Origin: Unio delphinus
Lineage: Eukaryota; Mollusca; Bivalvia; Unionida; Unionidae
DNA length: 64,000 nt
Assembly (NCBI GenBank): GCA_029339505.1
Contig: JAQISU010000210.1
Location: 10,553,501-10,617,500 of the forward strand
Direction: 5' to 3'
A program made the translations under genes and the position numbers. Positions 28,400 through 40,514 of this stretch are shown here, piece by piece (position 1 is the first letter of the stretch; each line of letters opens with the position of its first letter). Below the pieces are notes generated by a model. It was not told where the DNA came from, searched no databases, and saw only the letters and a program-made list of their open reading frames with translations.

Positions 28400-30641
28400 A
28401 CCTATCATGTAAAAAACTAACGGATAATGATTACATACTTTTAAGTAAAGGATTAAAATTTTGTCCCAAACCAAAATCTCATGATAAAATTAAATTAGCT
28501 GAAGAAATTTTAAATTTTTCTAGACGCCTAAAATTAAAAGAATTTTTTATGATAAATCAAGCAGCAACTCTAATTGTGAATCAGATTCTTTCAATTCAAA
28601 AAATATGGGTTATTTCAATAAAAACAAATCATCTTTTACACCACCTAGTGGACGTGACTCTCATTTAGATTTTTACATTGAAGCTATCACACAAGAAATA
28701 TTACACAATATTCCTCATAAGAGAGGTTATAGTAATATTTCTAAGAAAGAAATGGAGTCTTTACATAATTTAATTAATGACGAGAGTATTGTTATTAAAA
28801 AGGCTGATAAATCAAATAATATTATTATTATGAATCAGGAAGACTATGTTAAAGAAGTTGAACGTCAATTAAATGATGAAAAGTACTATTAAAAAGTCGA
28901 TAAAGACCCTTCATTAGAAATTAAATCTAAAATTTCCACATGCATTGATGAAATATCTAAGAATAATAGCTCCGTATATGAAGAATTTGATACTTTTCCT
29001 CTCAAAATACGTACACCTCAGTTCTACATATTGCCCAAAACTCATAAATTTCCTGATCATACATTACCTTTAAATTATCCAGGACGACCAAGTATATCAG
29101 GTTGTAATTCATATACAGAGAACTTATCCAAATTTATAGATAGTATTTTGCAGCCTTTAATGAAATCGCTTCCTTCATATATTAAAGATACTACTGATTT
29201 CATAAAAAAGTTGAAGTCTATTCCACAACTATCTCATAATTCCCTCCTTGTATCTTTAGATGTTACATCATTGTATACAAACATACCGCATGCAGATGGT
29301 ATTAAGGCGTGTAAATATTTTCTTGACAACACTCTTAATAATAACAGACTATCGAGTGAAGATATTTGTAAAATAATAACTCTTATCTTGGAAAATAATA
29401 ATTTCCAATTTAATGGTACTAATTACATTCAAATAATGGGTACGGCAATGGGTAGTCCTATGGCTCCTTCATATGCTTCCCTTTTCATGGGTAAATTAGA
29501 AAAAGATTTTCTTGAAAACGAGAATTTTAAGCCCACTGTTTGGCTAAGATTTTTAGATGATATATTTATGATCTGGAACCACTCAGAAGAAGATCTACAC
29601 AAATTTATTAATAGCCTAAATAATTTTCACCCCACAATTAAATTTACTTACACTGCATCCACTACGCATGTATCCTTTCTAGATGTAAATGTGATGAAAA
29701 ATCCTGATAATACTATCTCTACAAATGTTCACGTAAAAGAAACTAATATCCACCAATATGTGGAATATTCGTCTTGTCATCCCAGGTCATGTAAAAACGG
29801 CATACCGTATAGTCAGGCGAAAAGATATCGACGTATCATTTCAGACGATCATCACTTAAAACATTCTTTAAATGAATTAAAAACATATTTCATAAAAAGA
29901 AATTATCCTATACATATAATAGAGTCTGCTGTAAGTAAAGTCTGTATTCTTACCCAAAATGATGCTTTAAATACAGCAGAATATACGAAAGATAAAAATA
30001 TAATTCCTTTCATAATACAATATAATCCATCTTTGCCAAATATAGGCCTTATAATTAATAAATATTGGACTCTCCTTAACTTATCAGAAAAAAACAGCGT
30101 CAAAACACTTTACAAGAGCAAGCCAATTCTTGCTTATAGAAGACCTAGGAATTTACAAGATCTTTTGATCAGAACTAAACCGAAAAAAAATTTTCAAAGA
30201 TGTTTTTCGTCATCTAAATGCAACAGACGTAGGTGCTCTCAATGTGCAAATATTACAGAAAGTACCTATTTTAGTAGCTCCAATACTAAAGAAATGTTTT
30301 CTCTACGTTATAACACTGATTGTATATCAACTGATGTAATTTATTTGATAACCTGTAAAAAATGTAACATGCAATATGTTGGACAAACACTTCAACAAGT
30401 TTCTAAGAGAATGAATAATCACCGCTTTCATATAAAAAATTATATGGATCCTCAGTTCTCCTCTAATGTTTCAATGCATTTTAATACAAATAATCACTCA
30501 TTAAGGGATTTTTCTTTCATGCCAATCGATATTGTGCACGGAGAAATGAACAGACTCATTAAAGAAAGTTACTGGATTAATCGGTTAGATACTGTTTATC
30601 CTAATGGCCTTAATACTAAGGCATTATATAAAATTGTATAG
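28393..30641 (+). pseudogene. Penelope ORF2 (RT with GIY-YIG), copy D, with frame split and a premature stop
   Basis: The N-terminal segment (28393-28668) and the RT frame (from about 28543) are split at the same T6 run as in copy A (28543-28548). The RT frame is then interrupted by a TAA at 28890-28892, where copy A has a CAA Gln codon (KYYQKVDKD). After the stop the frame is open to 30641 and includes MGSPMAP, FLDDIF and the GIY-YIG nuclease. The nonsense change makes this copy non-autonomous unless read through. Confidence 0.85.
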
Positions 30642-30679
30642 AATTTTTGTGGATGATTTGATATATTGTATTTATATGT

Positions 30680-30762
30680 ATATGTGTGTATATGTATATA
30701 TATATGTATGTGTATGTGTGTATATGTATATATGTATATATATATAATATGTAGTTATATGT

Positions 30763-30807
<45 letters not shown>
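30680..30807. repeat. Short TA/TG tract and (GT)n at the right end of the Penelope array
   Basis: The copy D 3' UTR microsatellite is much shorter than in the other copies and changes into (GT)n at about 30770-30806. Confidence 0.9.
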
Positions 30808-30809
<2 letters not shown>

Positions 30810-30954
30810 CCACACCGACAACGGTTTTTATTTTCTTATATTAATCGTGACATACCAATATATATATATAAAGTATCAAACATGGAGAAAATTATTGTAT
30901 ATATTTTATATGGGCACATTGACACAACACAACATACAGCAAACTATGGAACTC

Positions 30955-31372
30955 AGGAAACCTTTATTTACACAATAAAATATACATCAATGAATGAAAC
31001 TCCTTACACGATTATTGACTCTACACAATATACATCAACGTACGAAAATTATTTCTTGTATTTACATAACATAATTTACATCTATGTCTGAAAATCATAA
31101 CAAGTTTATTTACTCCATACAATTTACATCAATATATGAAAATTATTACACGTTTATTTACTCAATACAGTTTACACCAATATATGAAAATTATTACACG
31201 TTTATTTAACCATTACAGTTTACACCAATATATGAAAATTATTACATGTTTATTTAACCAATACAGTTTACACTAATATATGAAAATTATTACACGTTTA
31301 TTTAACCAATACAGTTTACACCAATATATGAAAATTATTACACGTTTATTTACTCAATACAATTTACATGAA
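30955..31372. repeat. 48-bp minisatellite, first part
   Basis: Unit like TACAGTTTACACCAATATATG followed by AAAATTATTACACGTTTATTTA, 48 bp. Copies are degenerate to the left and tidy from 31166. The array is interrupted by a SINE at 31377-31575. Confidence 0.85.
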
Positions 31373-31376
31373 CACA

Positions 31377-31575
31377 GGGGCCCCGAGTGGCCGAGTTGTA
31401 TAAAGCGCTCTCCGTTACGGATCACTGGCATCTCACCTCTGCCAGTAGCTTCTAGTGGGTCGGTGGTTCTTTCCAGGGGTTTTCCCGGGTTCTTCCTCCA
31501 CCAATAATACTGGCCGCCATGTATAGCCTATCATGTGCTGAAAAATGGCGTTAAACCCTACAGCAACAACATCAA
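31377..31575 (+). mobile_element. tRNA-derived SINE, family B copy 1, inside the 48-bp array
   Basis: Head GGCCCCGAGTGGCCGAGTTG (box A like tRNA-Leu/Ser), middle with TCGGTGGTTCTTTCCAGGGG and ATACTGGCCGCCATGTATAG, end CTGAAAAATGGCGTTAAACC plus a CAACAACA tail. Part of the promoter region is deleted relative to copy 2. Confidence 0.85.
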
Positions 31576-31655
31576 TACATGAAAATCATTACAGGTTTAT
31601 TTACTCAATACAATTTACATCAATATATGAAAATTATTACACGTTTATTTACTCA
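31576..31655. repeat. 48-bp minisatellite, remainder after SINE insertion
   Basis: One and a half more units of the same 48-bp repeat follow the SINE, so the SINE was inserted into an existing array. Confidence 0.8.
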
Positions 31656-31747
31656 GCAAAGTGTTACTCAGAATAAGTCATTCATATTTCCCAAAGCAAA
31701 ATGCAAAACCTTTTAATTAAAATATGCTCATTTTTTGCTCCATTAAA

Positions 31748-32186
31748 TTTACATTATCAGAATCGGTCTCATATTACACGACACATGTCTATTTACATTA
31801 TCAGAATCGGTCTCATATTACACGACACATGTCTATTTACATTATCAGAATCGGTCTCATATTACACGACACATGTCTATTTACATTATCAGAATCGGTC
31901 TCATAGTACACGACACATATCTATTTATATTATCAGAATCGGTCTCATATTACACGACACATGTCTATTTACATTATCAGAATTGGTCTCATATTACACG
32001 ACACATGTCTATTTACATTATCAGAATCGGTCTCATAGTACACGACACATGTCTATTTACATTATCAGAATCGGTCTCATAGTACACGACACATGTCTAT
32101 TTACATTATCAGAATCGGTCTCATATTACACGACACATATCTATTTACATTATCAGAATCGGTCTCATATTACACGACACGTGTCA
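31748..32186. repeat. 44-bp minisatellite, about 10 copies
   Basis: Unit TTTACATTATCAGAATCGGT followed by CTCATATTACACGACACATGTCTA. It is open in several frames because the unit has no stop, so the listed frames are not genes. Confidence 0.95.
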
Positions 32187-33090
32187 AAAATTACTAACGT
32201 GTATTAGGAATTACTTTGATTGTAAAAGTACGATGTACATGTACACGACACATGTCTTAAATTACTAACGTGTATTAGGAATTACTTTGATTGTAAAAGT
32301 ACGATGTACATGTACACGACACATGTCTTAAATTACTAACGTGTATTAGGAATTACTTTGATTGTAAAAGTACGATGTACATGTACACGACACATGTCTT
32401 AAATTACTAACGTGTATTAGGAATTACTTTGATTGTAAAAGTACGATGTACATGTACACGACACATGTCTAAAATTACTAACGTGTATTAGGAATTACTT
32501 TGATTGTAAAAGTACGATGTACATGTACACGACACATGTCTAAAATTACTAACGTGTATTAGGAATTACTTTGATTGTAAAAGTACGATGTACATGTACA
32601 CGACACATGTCTTAAATTACTAACGTGTATTAGGAATTACTTTGATTGTAAAAGTACGATGTACATGTACACGACACATGTCTTAAATTACTAACGTGTA
32701 TTAGGAATTACTTTGATTGTAAAAGTACGATGTAAATGTACACGACACATGTCTTAAATTACTAACGTGTATTAGGAATTACTTTGATTGTAAAAGTACG
32801 ATGTACATGTACACGACACATGTCTTAAATTACTAACGTGTATTAGGAATTACTTTGATTGTAAAAGTACGATGTACATGTACACGACACATGTCTTAAA
32901 TTACTAACGTGTATTAGGAATTACTTTGATTGTAAAAGTACGATGTACATGTACACGACACATGTCTTAAATTACTAACGTGTATTAGGAATTACTTTGA
33001 TTGTAAAAGTACGATGTACATGTACACGACACATGTCTTAAATTACTAACGTGTATTAGGAATTACTTTGATTGTAAAAGTACGATGTAC
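32187..33090. repeat. 71-bp minisatellite, about 13 copies
   Basis: Unit from TGTCTTAAATTACTAACGTG to TACACGACACA, 71 bp. It includes the palindrome GTACATGTAC and shares TACACGACACATGTCT with the neighbouring 44-bp unit. Copies are nearly identical. Confidence 0.95.
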
Positions 33091-33966
33091 GTTCGTGTTG
33101 CAGAAGCTTTAGCTTTTGTTTTTTATCAGTTTGTGAATCAACTAAACAAGCTGTTTCATCCATTTGAAAGTAAATATGATAACGTTAACGATTTGGACGA
33201 TAAGTAAATATGATAACGTTAGCGATTTGGACGAATTCACTGAGTAACAAATGAAACTTTCGAATAAGCATGGTATGTTCTGAATGTATTCAAATGTAAG
33301 TTGGAACATGTCGGCCATATCTATATTTTGCTTTAACAAAGGAAATACTTTTGCTTGTTAGGAAAGTTAGTATTATTCTTTAGCTTAATATAACAAAATC
33401 GAAAGGTAAAATATAACAAAATCGAAAGGTAAAATATAACAAAATCGAAAGGTAAAATATAACAAAATCGAAAGGTAAAATATAACAAAATCTAGTGAAA
33501 ATCGATTCCAAAAAATCACGATTAAAATAGTTGGTTATATTCAGCCCACTCATACCGAGCACTTAATGATGCAATTTGATAGAAGTAAGAATAATCAACC
33601 ATTATTATTCTCAAAGGAAAATAAACAGATTCTAGATTACCATGTCAACAGTGATCATAAGACACGTGAGTTGTCCAATTTCACGCAACACACCACGTAA
33701 TCTTTTTGGGAGAAATCTTTGCTCTGAGTTTCAAAATGTATCCTAATTAATTTTCTTCAGAGAAAAACTATCTCATTTGCAATAGAGTAACTGAGACGAA
33801 ACTATCTCATAGAGCAACGGAGACGAAACTATCTCATTTGTAATAGAGCAACTGAGACGAAAATATTTCTTTTGTAATAGAAGCAACTGGTGTGATGCTG
33901 TATGAAGCTACAAAAATTGTTCGTAACTATATAATAAAATTTGACGATGTGTTATGTACTGGGTTT
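33091..33966. other. Intergenic with small tandem repeats
   Basis: A 23-bp unit (AACAAAATCGAAAGGTAAAATAT) repeats about 4-5 times at 33391-33490. GAAACTATCTCAT/TAGAGCAACGGAGAC-type direct repeats lie at about 33765-33890. This is the 3' flank of the GPCR gene. Confidence 0.7.
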
Positions 33967-35649
33967 TCATTTCGCTTGCCTACACTTACAAATAATCCCA
34001 TAGAAGAATGATCGAAACTCTGTATTAAAAAGCCCATATATGAGAGGGTTAACAGTGCTGTTGAGAAAATACGACCGTAGTCCGATTGAATATAGAATGA
34101 GTTCAACATTGCTCATCTGGATTACCTCCTGGACGTTGTGATATATTCTCCAGACCATCAAGGACAAGAATGGAAGAAAGCTGAGGACGAAACATGCGCT
34201 TACCAAAAACATAATTAGCGTGTATTTTGTTGTACTTGAATTGGCGTTTACTGTTTTGTTTTGACGATTGTTCAACGACTTTCGATGAGTGTCAGAAGTT
34301 TGTATTTCCACAGTCAAATCATCTGTTACAACTGAGGGCGCAACCACAGAATGTATGTGTGTAGTCAATGAGTTTGAGTCCAATCCACGAATAGCTCCAA
34401 CTGTGGGCAAAATTTCCAATGATCCCCCCAAAGACTGATCACTAGTTATGGCTTCATCCACACGGACATTGCCATCGGATGGGCTTGTAATATCTGTAAT
34501 ATTGTCTTCATTTATTGTTGGACTGATATGAGTAATCTCTGCTATAGCTGAAGACCCTATTTCACTTGTGAAGCTAAGGTCATGTTTAAATATCTGTTCG
34601 ACAATTATGCTAGATCCTATAGGTACGATACAACTACCACTGGTCACTCTAGGTTCTGAAAAACTAGATACTGAAATGATGTCCCTGGCTTTGATCTCCT
34701 CAAAGTCCAAAACACTCAGTCCTGAGGCCATGCCCGAGTCATTGGTCTCCTCAAAACCGGAAACACTGAGACTCTGCTCGTTTCCGCTTACATCATGCGT
34801 TTGAAAACTGTCCTTTCTTACTCTTTCGCTCCTTCCCCCTTTTTCTTTAGCATGCTGAATATTGTATCCCTTTTGTTTTCCATTCGGTGAGCCATCATGT
34901 GCCTTCTGCGTGGTTTGTCTGCACCTAATCCCAACCACTGACAAATTTCGAGCTACGCGGGTTGCGAGGATTCGAAACTTTCTTTGTTTGAGAAGAGTAT
35001 ATCCAATTAAAATGTAAAACAGTGTTAAAGAGAATGCCGTTGCCACAAACCCCGCTAAGTGTATCACATACGTTAGCAATAGGTAAAATTCCATCGATTC
35101 ATCCTTGGTTGTTGTGCACTCAAAACCCGCCTCGTACGGAGAACCCGAGTAAGAAACGTTAACATGAATGATGTCGTAAAACACTGTCATAGGGGCTGAT
35201 AGGATTATGGAACTAAACACAATAATTATGCAAGCAATTTTGACCTGCCTTGGTGTAATTTTATTCTTGAACGGACTGCAGATCATCCTATGTCGTTCAA
35301 AGGCAACGAAGTTCAGAAGAAAGGTTGAAGCTATGGAAGCAAAATGTGTCACAAATCGATCTAGCTTGCACATAACGATATTGTTAAACTTGTAGAACAA
35401 ATTAATATCGGCAATTTCTACCGGCATGGAGAAGACGCAGACACAAACATCGAAGGAAGCGATAGCAAGAATGCAAAATGTGCTGGTTGTTTGCGGACAC
35501 CTGAAGCGGTAGAAATACAAAACCGATATGTTTCCTGTTGTTCCGATAACCATCATGATGGTCACATACACCATGGCGGGAATCAGCACAGGCGCTTTCT
35601 CACTGTCAAGGTAAATTACATGAGTGTCAAAACCGGACTGATTTGTCAT
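33967..35649 (-). CDS. Orphan rhodopsin-family GPCR with a very long third intracellular loop
   Basis: 560 residues, single exon. TM1 has G39-N40. C94 (VMCKLD) should pair with the Cys in FECTTTKDE of the second extracellular loop. TM3 ends with ERH (118-120) in place of DRY. The loop between TM5 and TM6 spans about 220 residues (about 245-465), is Ser/Thr-rich and probably disordered, with many potential phosphorylation sites. TM6 is FVLSFLPFL without the CWxP motif, and TM7 has NPLIY (534-538). These features fit the large lophotrochozoan families of orphan neuropeptide-type receptors, but I cannot name the ligand. Frame and TM pattern are complete. Confidence 0.82.
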   Translation of the reverse strand: MTNQSGFDTHVIYLDSEKAPVLIPAMVYVTIMMVIGTTGNISVLYFYRFRCPQTTSTFCILAIASFDVCVCVFSMPVEIADINLFYKFNNIVMCKLDRFVTHFASIASTFLLNFVAFERHRMICSPFKNKITPRQVKIACIIIVFSSIILSAPMTVFYDIIHVNVSYSGSPYEAGFECTTTKDESMEFYLLLTYVIHLAGFVATAFSLTLFYILIGYTLLKQRKFRILATRVARNLSVVGIRCRQTTQKAHDGSPNGKQKGYNIQHAKEKGGRSERVRKDSFQTHDVSGNEQSLSVSGFEETNDSGMASGLSVLDFEEIKARDIISVSSFSEPRVTSGSCIVPIGSSIIVEQIFKHDLSFTSEIGSSAIAEITHISPTINEDNITDITSPSDGNVRVDEAITSDQSLGGSLEILPTVGAIRGLDSNSLTTHIHSVVAPSVVTDDLTVEIQTSDTHRKSLNNRQNKTVNANSSTTKYTLIMFLVSACFVLSFLPFLSLMVWRIYHNVQEVIQMSNVELILYSIGLRSYFLNSTVNPLIYGLFNTEFRSFFYGIICKCRQAK

Positions 35650-36624
35650 CTTGACTTTAACGTTTTAGAACACGTTTCTAAGTAATTAATTATTTTTTTC
35701 CGCACAATAACCTAATATGGCTTCCTTGTTTCACCGATCAACAAAGTTCCAGCGTTATTGGCTTAACATAAAATATTTAACGATCTATCCAGTTGTCGTT
35801 CTAAGACTGTCTACTTTAGTCCAGACTGGGTTGCTTAAAGGTTATCTTTGTTTCACCAATCAGAGATAATTTCAACCAATCCAGTGTGTATCATGTGAGG
35901 GGTTGTTGTGAAGCAAGTAAATGGGCAAACAATAGAAACACTCCTGAAACAAATGGACAACAAGCTGTGACACTGGAGATTTCAAAAAAACTAATGGACT
36001 GTTTATTTAGTTTAGATACACCGGAAACCGGTCCATTGGTTTTGACCAAACAGTCATCAAGCTCAGAGATCCATTACCGAAAACTCTTTCAAAAGCTGGG
36101 TACAATATATAACCCACATTTGAGCGGATAATGTCTTCATTTTATAAAAAATAATAAATTAATAACCTTTTAGTGGATTGGGAAAATCAATAGAAATTTG
36201 ACTAGTAATTTTGGACTCTGATTTAATAATCTACCTTATCTAAATCGCATGAAAACTCACTAGGACAGGATAAAAAAAATGAAGATATATTCAATTCTTA
36301 AGTATTCATGAAAAATCATTTATTGAGATATCTACGCCCTTAAGCTTCCCTCACAAAGATTGATACTGAATTTACAACAGTAACTCTAAAGACATGTAAA
36401 CTAGTAATATCAAGTTTGTTATTTCATCATCTTCGTTTAAAAATTAAATTACATGAAGAAAAAAGTATGCACTGCAGAAACTATAAAACTTCATCGATCT
36501 TCATTCTTACTATTATTTATTCATTATCCGTCAATATTTTTATTTTATTTGCGTTGCAAACGGAAATTACAACAGGAACTAAATACACCTTTTTTTGAAT
36601 AGAAGCAAAATCTAGAATATAATA

Positions 36625-36628
<4 letters not shown>
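35650..36628. other. 5' flank of the GPCR gene and intergenic DNA
   Basis: A plus-strand frame at 35886-36131 (81 codons, no recognisable domain) lies here. Around 35997-36054 GACTGTTT and AAACAGTC form a loose inverted repeat with ACCGGAAACCGGT inside. No firm gene. Confidence 0.4.
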
Positions 36629-36716
<88 letters not shown>

Positions 36717-36718
36717 CT
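36629..36718. repeat. (TA)n and (TATG)n microsatellite
   Basis: About 60 bp of TA then about seven TATG units. Confidence 0.95.
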
Positions 36719-37757
<1,039 letters not shown>

Positions 37758-37859
37758 AACTATAAACTTGTAAGTGAAGTATGCATGGGCGTCTGCGTCT
37801 AGGTAATGACGACAACCGTAATGCATACTGTAATCAGAAGATTTTATAGAACAGATAGT

Positions 37860-38710
37860 GAGGGCAGGAGACAAATACAGAGGACAAATGCAGGTGGTAG
37901 AACACAAGATAAAGCAAGTACAGGTAGTGAGGGTGGAAGACAAGATACAGAGAGATATGAGTAGTACAGACAGAAAACAAGATATAGAGAGTACGAATAG
38001 TGAGAGTATAAGATAAAACGAGAGTACGGATAGTGAGAATAGAAGACAAGGTACAGAGAGTACGGATAGTGAGAATAGAAGACAGGGTACAGAGAGTACC
38101 GGTAATGAGAATAAAAGACAAGGTACAGAGAGTTCGGCTAGTGAGAATAGAAGACAAGGTACAGAGAGTACGGATAGTGAGAATACAATACAAGGTACAG
38201 AGAGTACGGGTAATGAGAATAGAAGAAAAGGTACAGAGAGTACGGCTAGTGAGAATCGAAGACAAGGTACAGAGACTACGGGTAATGAGAATACAAGCCA
38301 AGGTACAGAGAGTACGGGTAGTGAGAATAGAAGACAAAGTACAGATAGTACGGGTAATGAAAAATAGAAGACAAGGCACAGAGAGTACGGCTAGTGAGAA
38401 TAGAATACAAGGTACAGAGAGTACGGGTAATGAGAATAGAAGACAAGGCACAGAGAGTACGGCTAGTGAGAATAGAATACAAGGTACAGAGAGTACGGGT
38501 AATGAGAATAGAAGACAAGGTACAGAGAGTACGGCTAGTGAGAATCGAAGACAAGGTACAGAGACTACGGGTAATGAGAATACAAGCCAAAGTACAGAGA
38601 GTACGGGTAGTGAGATTAGAAGACAAAGTACAGATAGTACGGGTAATGAAAAATAGAAGACAAGGCACAGAGAGTACGGCTAGTGAGAATAGAAAACAAA
38701 GTACAGAGAT
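37860..38710. repeat. 36-bp minisatellite with higher-order duplication
   Basis: Unit like GAGAATAGAAGACAAGGTAC followed by AGAGAGTACGGATAGT, over 20 copies, irregular at the left. A block of several units, including GGGTAATGAAAAATAGAAGA, recurs about 300 bp later. The period is a multiple of three and several frames stay open, giving long low-complexity frames on both strands that are probably not genes. Confidence 0.9.
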
Positions 38711-38719
38711 AGTCCGTTT

Positions 38720-39530
38720 CTTTACACTGGAACACGCACGACTAACAGTCAACATAGTCCCTTGTTTTAGACTGCAATATGAAAATTTGGCAGTCAGCAG
38801 GAATCCTTGTTTTAGACTGTAATATGTACCATTAGCAGTCAGCAGGAGTCCATGTTTTAATCCAGTCACCATAGTCCCTTGTTTTAGACTGCAATATGTA
38901 CCATTAGCAGTCAGGAGTCCATGTTTTAATCTAGTCACCATAGTCCCTTGTTTTAGACTGCAATATGTACCATTAGCAGTCAGCAGGAGTCCATGTTTTA
39001 ATCCAGTCACCATAGTCCCTTGTTTTAGACTGCAATATGTACCATTAGCAGTCAGGAGTCCATGTTTTAATCTAGTCACCATAGTCCCTTGTTTTAGACT
39101 GCAATATGTACCATTAGCAGTCAGCAGGAGTCCATGTTTTAATCTAGTCACAATAGTCCCTTGTTTTAGACTGCAATATGTACCATTAGCAGTCAGCAGG
39201 AGTCCATGTTTTAATCCAGTCACCATAGTCCCTTGTTTTAGACTGCAATATGTACCATTAGCAGTCAGCAGGAGTCCATGTTTTAATCCAGTCCCCATAG
39301 TCCGTTGTTTTAGACTGCAATATGTACCATTAGCAGTCAGCAGGAGTCCATGTTTTAATCCAGTCACCATAGTCCCTTGTTTTAGACTGCAATATGTACC
39401 TTTAGCAGTCGGCAGGAGTCCATGTTTTAATACAGTCACCATAGTCCCTTGTTTTAGACTGCAATATGTACCATTAGCAGTCAGCAGGAGTCCATGTTTT
39501 AATCCAGTCAACAAGATCCCTTTTTTGAGC
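38720..39530. repeat. 72/69-bp minisatellite, about 11 copies
   Basis: Unit AGTCACCATAGTCCCTTGTT then TTAGACTGCAATATGTACCA and so on. Some units lack three bases (AGCAGTCAGGAGTCC). A minus-strand frame of 454 codons (38276-39640) crosses this array and the 36-bp array, giving 24-residue repeats with TANGTYCSLKQGTMVTGLKH. No known family; probably fortuitous. Confidence 0.9.
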
Positions 39531-39639
39531 ATGCAGTCGGTATCACCATTTGTAGAGCTAGATACCACGATCATGCTTTTGTTTGTTCGGTATATAGCGG
39601 TATTTCGTAAAGCTCTCCGATACTTACTACGATATACCA

Positions 39640-40056
39640 CAGTTACATACGGTATACCACAGTTACATACGGTATACCACAGTTACATACGGTATACCAC
39701 AGATACATACGGTATACCACCCCCAGTTATAGTGGATCAAAACTTAACAATCTGGCCCAGGGGTATGACACTTTCTATGTTTAATTTCCAACTTTCAATA
39801 AAAAAAAAAAATTAAATCTTGCTGTGATTCATACTAAATTTACACCGTAATATATCGTTATACTTTTTTTAAAAAAAAATTAAATATCTTGAGAAAACGA
39901 AAAGATAATATTTCAGCTCAAAATAATATCACTGCCCAGTCATCCACCCCCACCCTCCTACATACACATGCAGTAAATGGCTAGTAACTTATAGTAAATG
40001 AATTTACTAAGTGTATGTTAATCGTTGTATTCTTTGCAATCTAAAAGCCGTAACTA
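39640..40056. other. Intergenic with a 16-bp tandem repeat
   Basis: ATACGGTATACCACAG-type units repeat about five times at 39633-39720. The rest is AT-rich with no gene. Confidence 0.7.
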
Positions 40057-40383
40057 ATGTGGGAAGATCAAGCGTACACTAAAGCCAATACTGTGAAAGA
40101 TATCCTGCTGGTATTTGAGAGCCTATTGAACAAACAAAGCAGTGTTTATACTAAAACTTACAATTTGTTGAGCTACACAATTGATGTACGTGGCATAGAA
40201 GCTTTGAATAAAATACTAACATTCACCATGGCAAGATATTCCTCAGAGAGGGTCAGTAAATATAAAACACACTCAACAAACGCTAAAATATTTAGTGGAC
40301 TAAAGAAAATATGTAAAGTTCACACAGAAAACAAGCGCCTTGCCGAAAATCGTGCGATGATATTTAAGTCTAAGTATGGCTAA
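40057..40383 (+). CDS. Unrecognised 108-codon frame
   Basis: Starts ATGTGGGAAGATCAAGCG and encodes a basic, Lys/Thr/Ser-containing protein without low complexity (segments ANTVKDILLVFESLL and KIFSGLKKICKVHTENKRL). Unlike its surroundings it is not a tandem repeat. It could be a small exon or a fragment of an unrecognised transposon. No domain recognised and no promoter or splice signal confirmed. Confidence 0.25.
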   Translation: MWEDQAYTKANTVKDILLVFESLLNKQSSVYTKTYNLLSYTIDVRGIEALNKILTFTMARYSSERVSKYKTHSTNAKIFSGLKKICKVHTENKRLAENRAMIFKSKYG

Positions 40384-40514
40384 CATATAGCAATAACTCT
40401 TGGTTTAGCCTGGTATTTATATGGCTAATATACACTAAAAACTCTTCTTTTAACCTGGTATTTGTATGGCTAACAGTCAGCAGGGACCCTTGCTTTAACC
40501 TAGTATTTGAGGGT

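Larger units (their letters stand above)
27404..30770 (+). mobile_element. Penelope-like element copy D, near full-length, 3' end lost
   Basis: Plus-strand counterpart of copy A, with ORF1, ORF2 and the start of the 3' UTR. The 3' UTR breaks into (GT)n near 30770, so the hammerhead and the ATCCCC end are missing. Confidence 0.9.

Noticed and set aside
31377..31410. tRNA-Leu/Ser gene
   Set aside because: The head resembles a tRNA, but the full cloverleaf is not formed and the same head occurs on other copies with a long non-tRNA body, so it is a SINE promoter.
31701..32207. 168-codon frame of HYQNRSHITRHMSIYIIRIG type
   Set aside because: It consists only of the 44-bp minisatellite read in all three frames; there is no domain, promoter or splice signal.
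31748..33090. CRISPR array
   Set aside because: Units are contiguous tandem repeats without unique spacers, and the DNA is eukaryotic.
35886..36131. 81-codon frame upstream of the second GPCR
   Set aside because: No recognisable domain, no flanking splice sites and codon use without clear bias; not enough to call a gene.
38276..39640. 454-codon minus-strand frame as a real repeat protein
   Set aside because: It crosses two unrelated minisatellites and its only sequence is their units. Kept as a finding but not as a gene.
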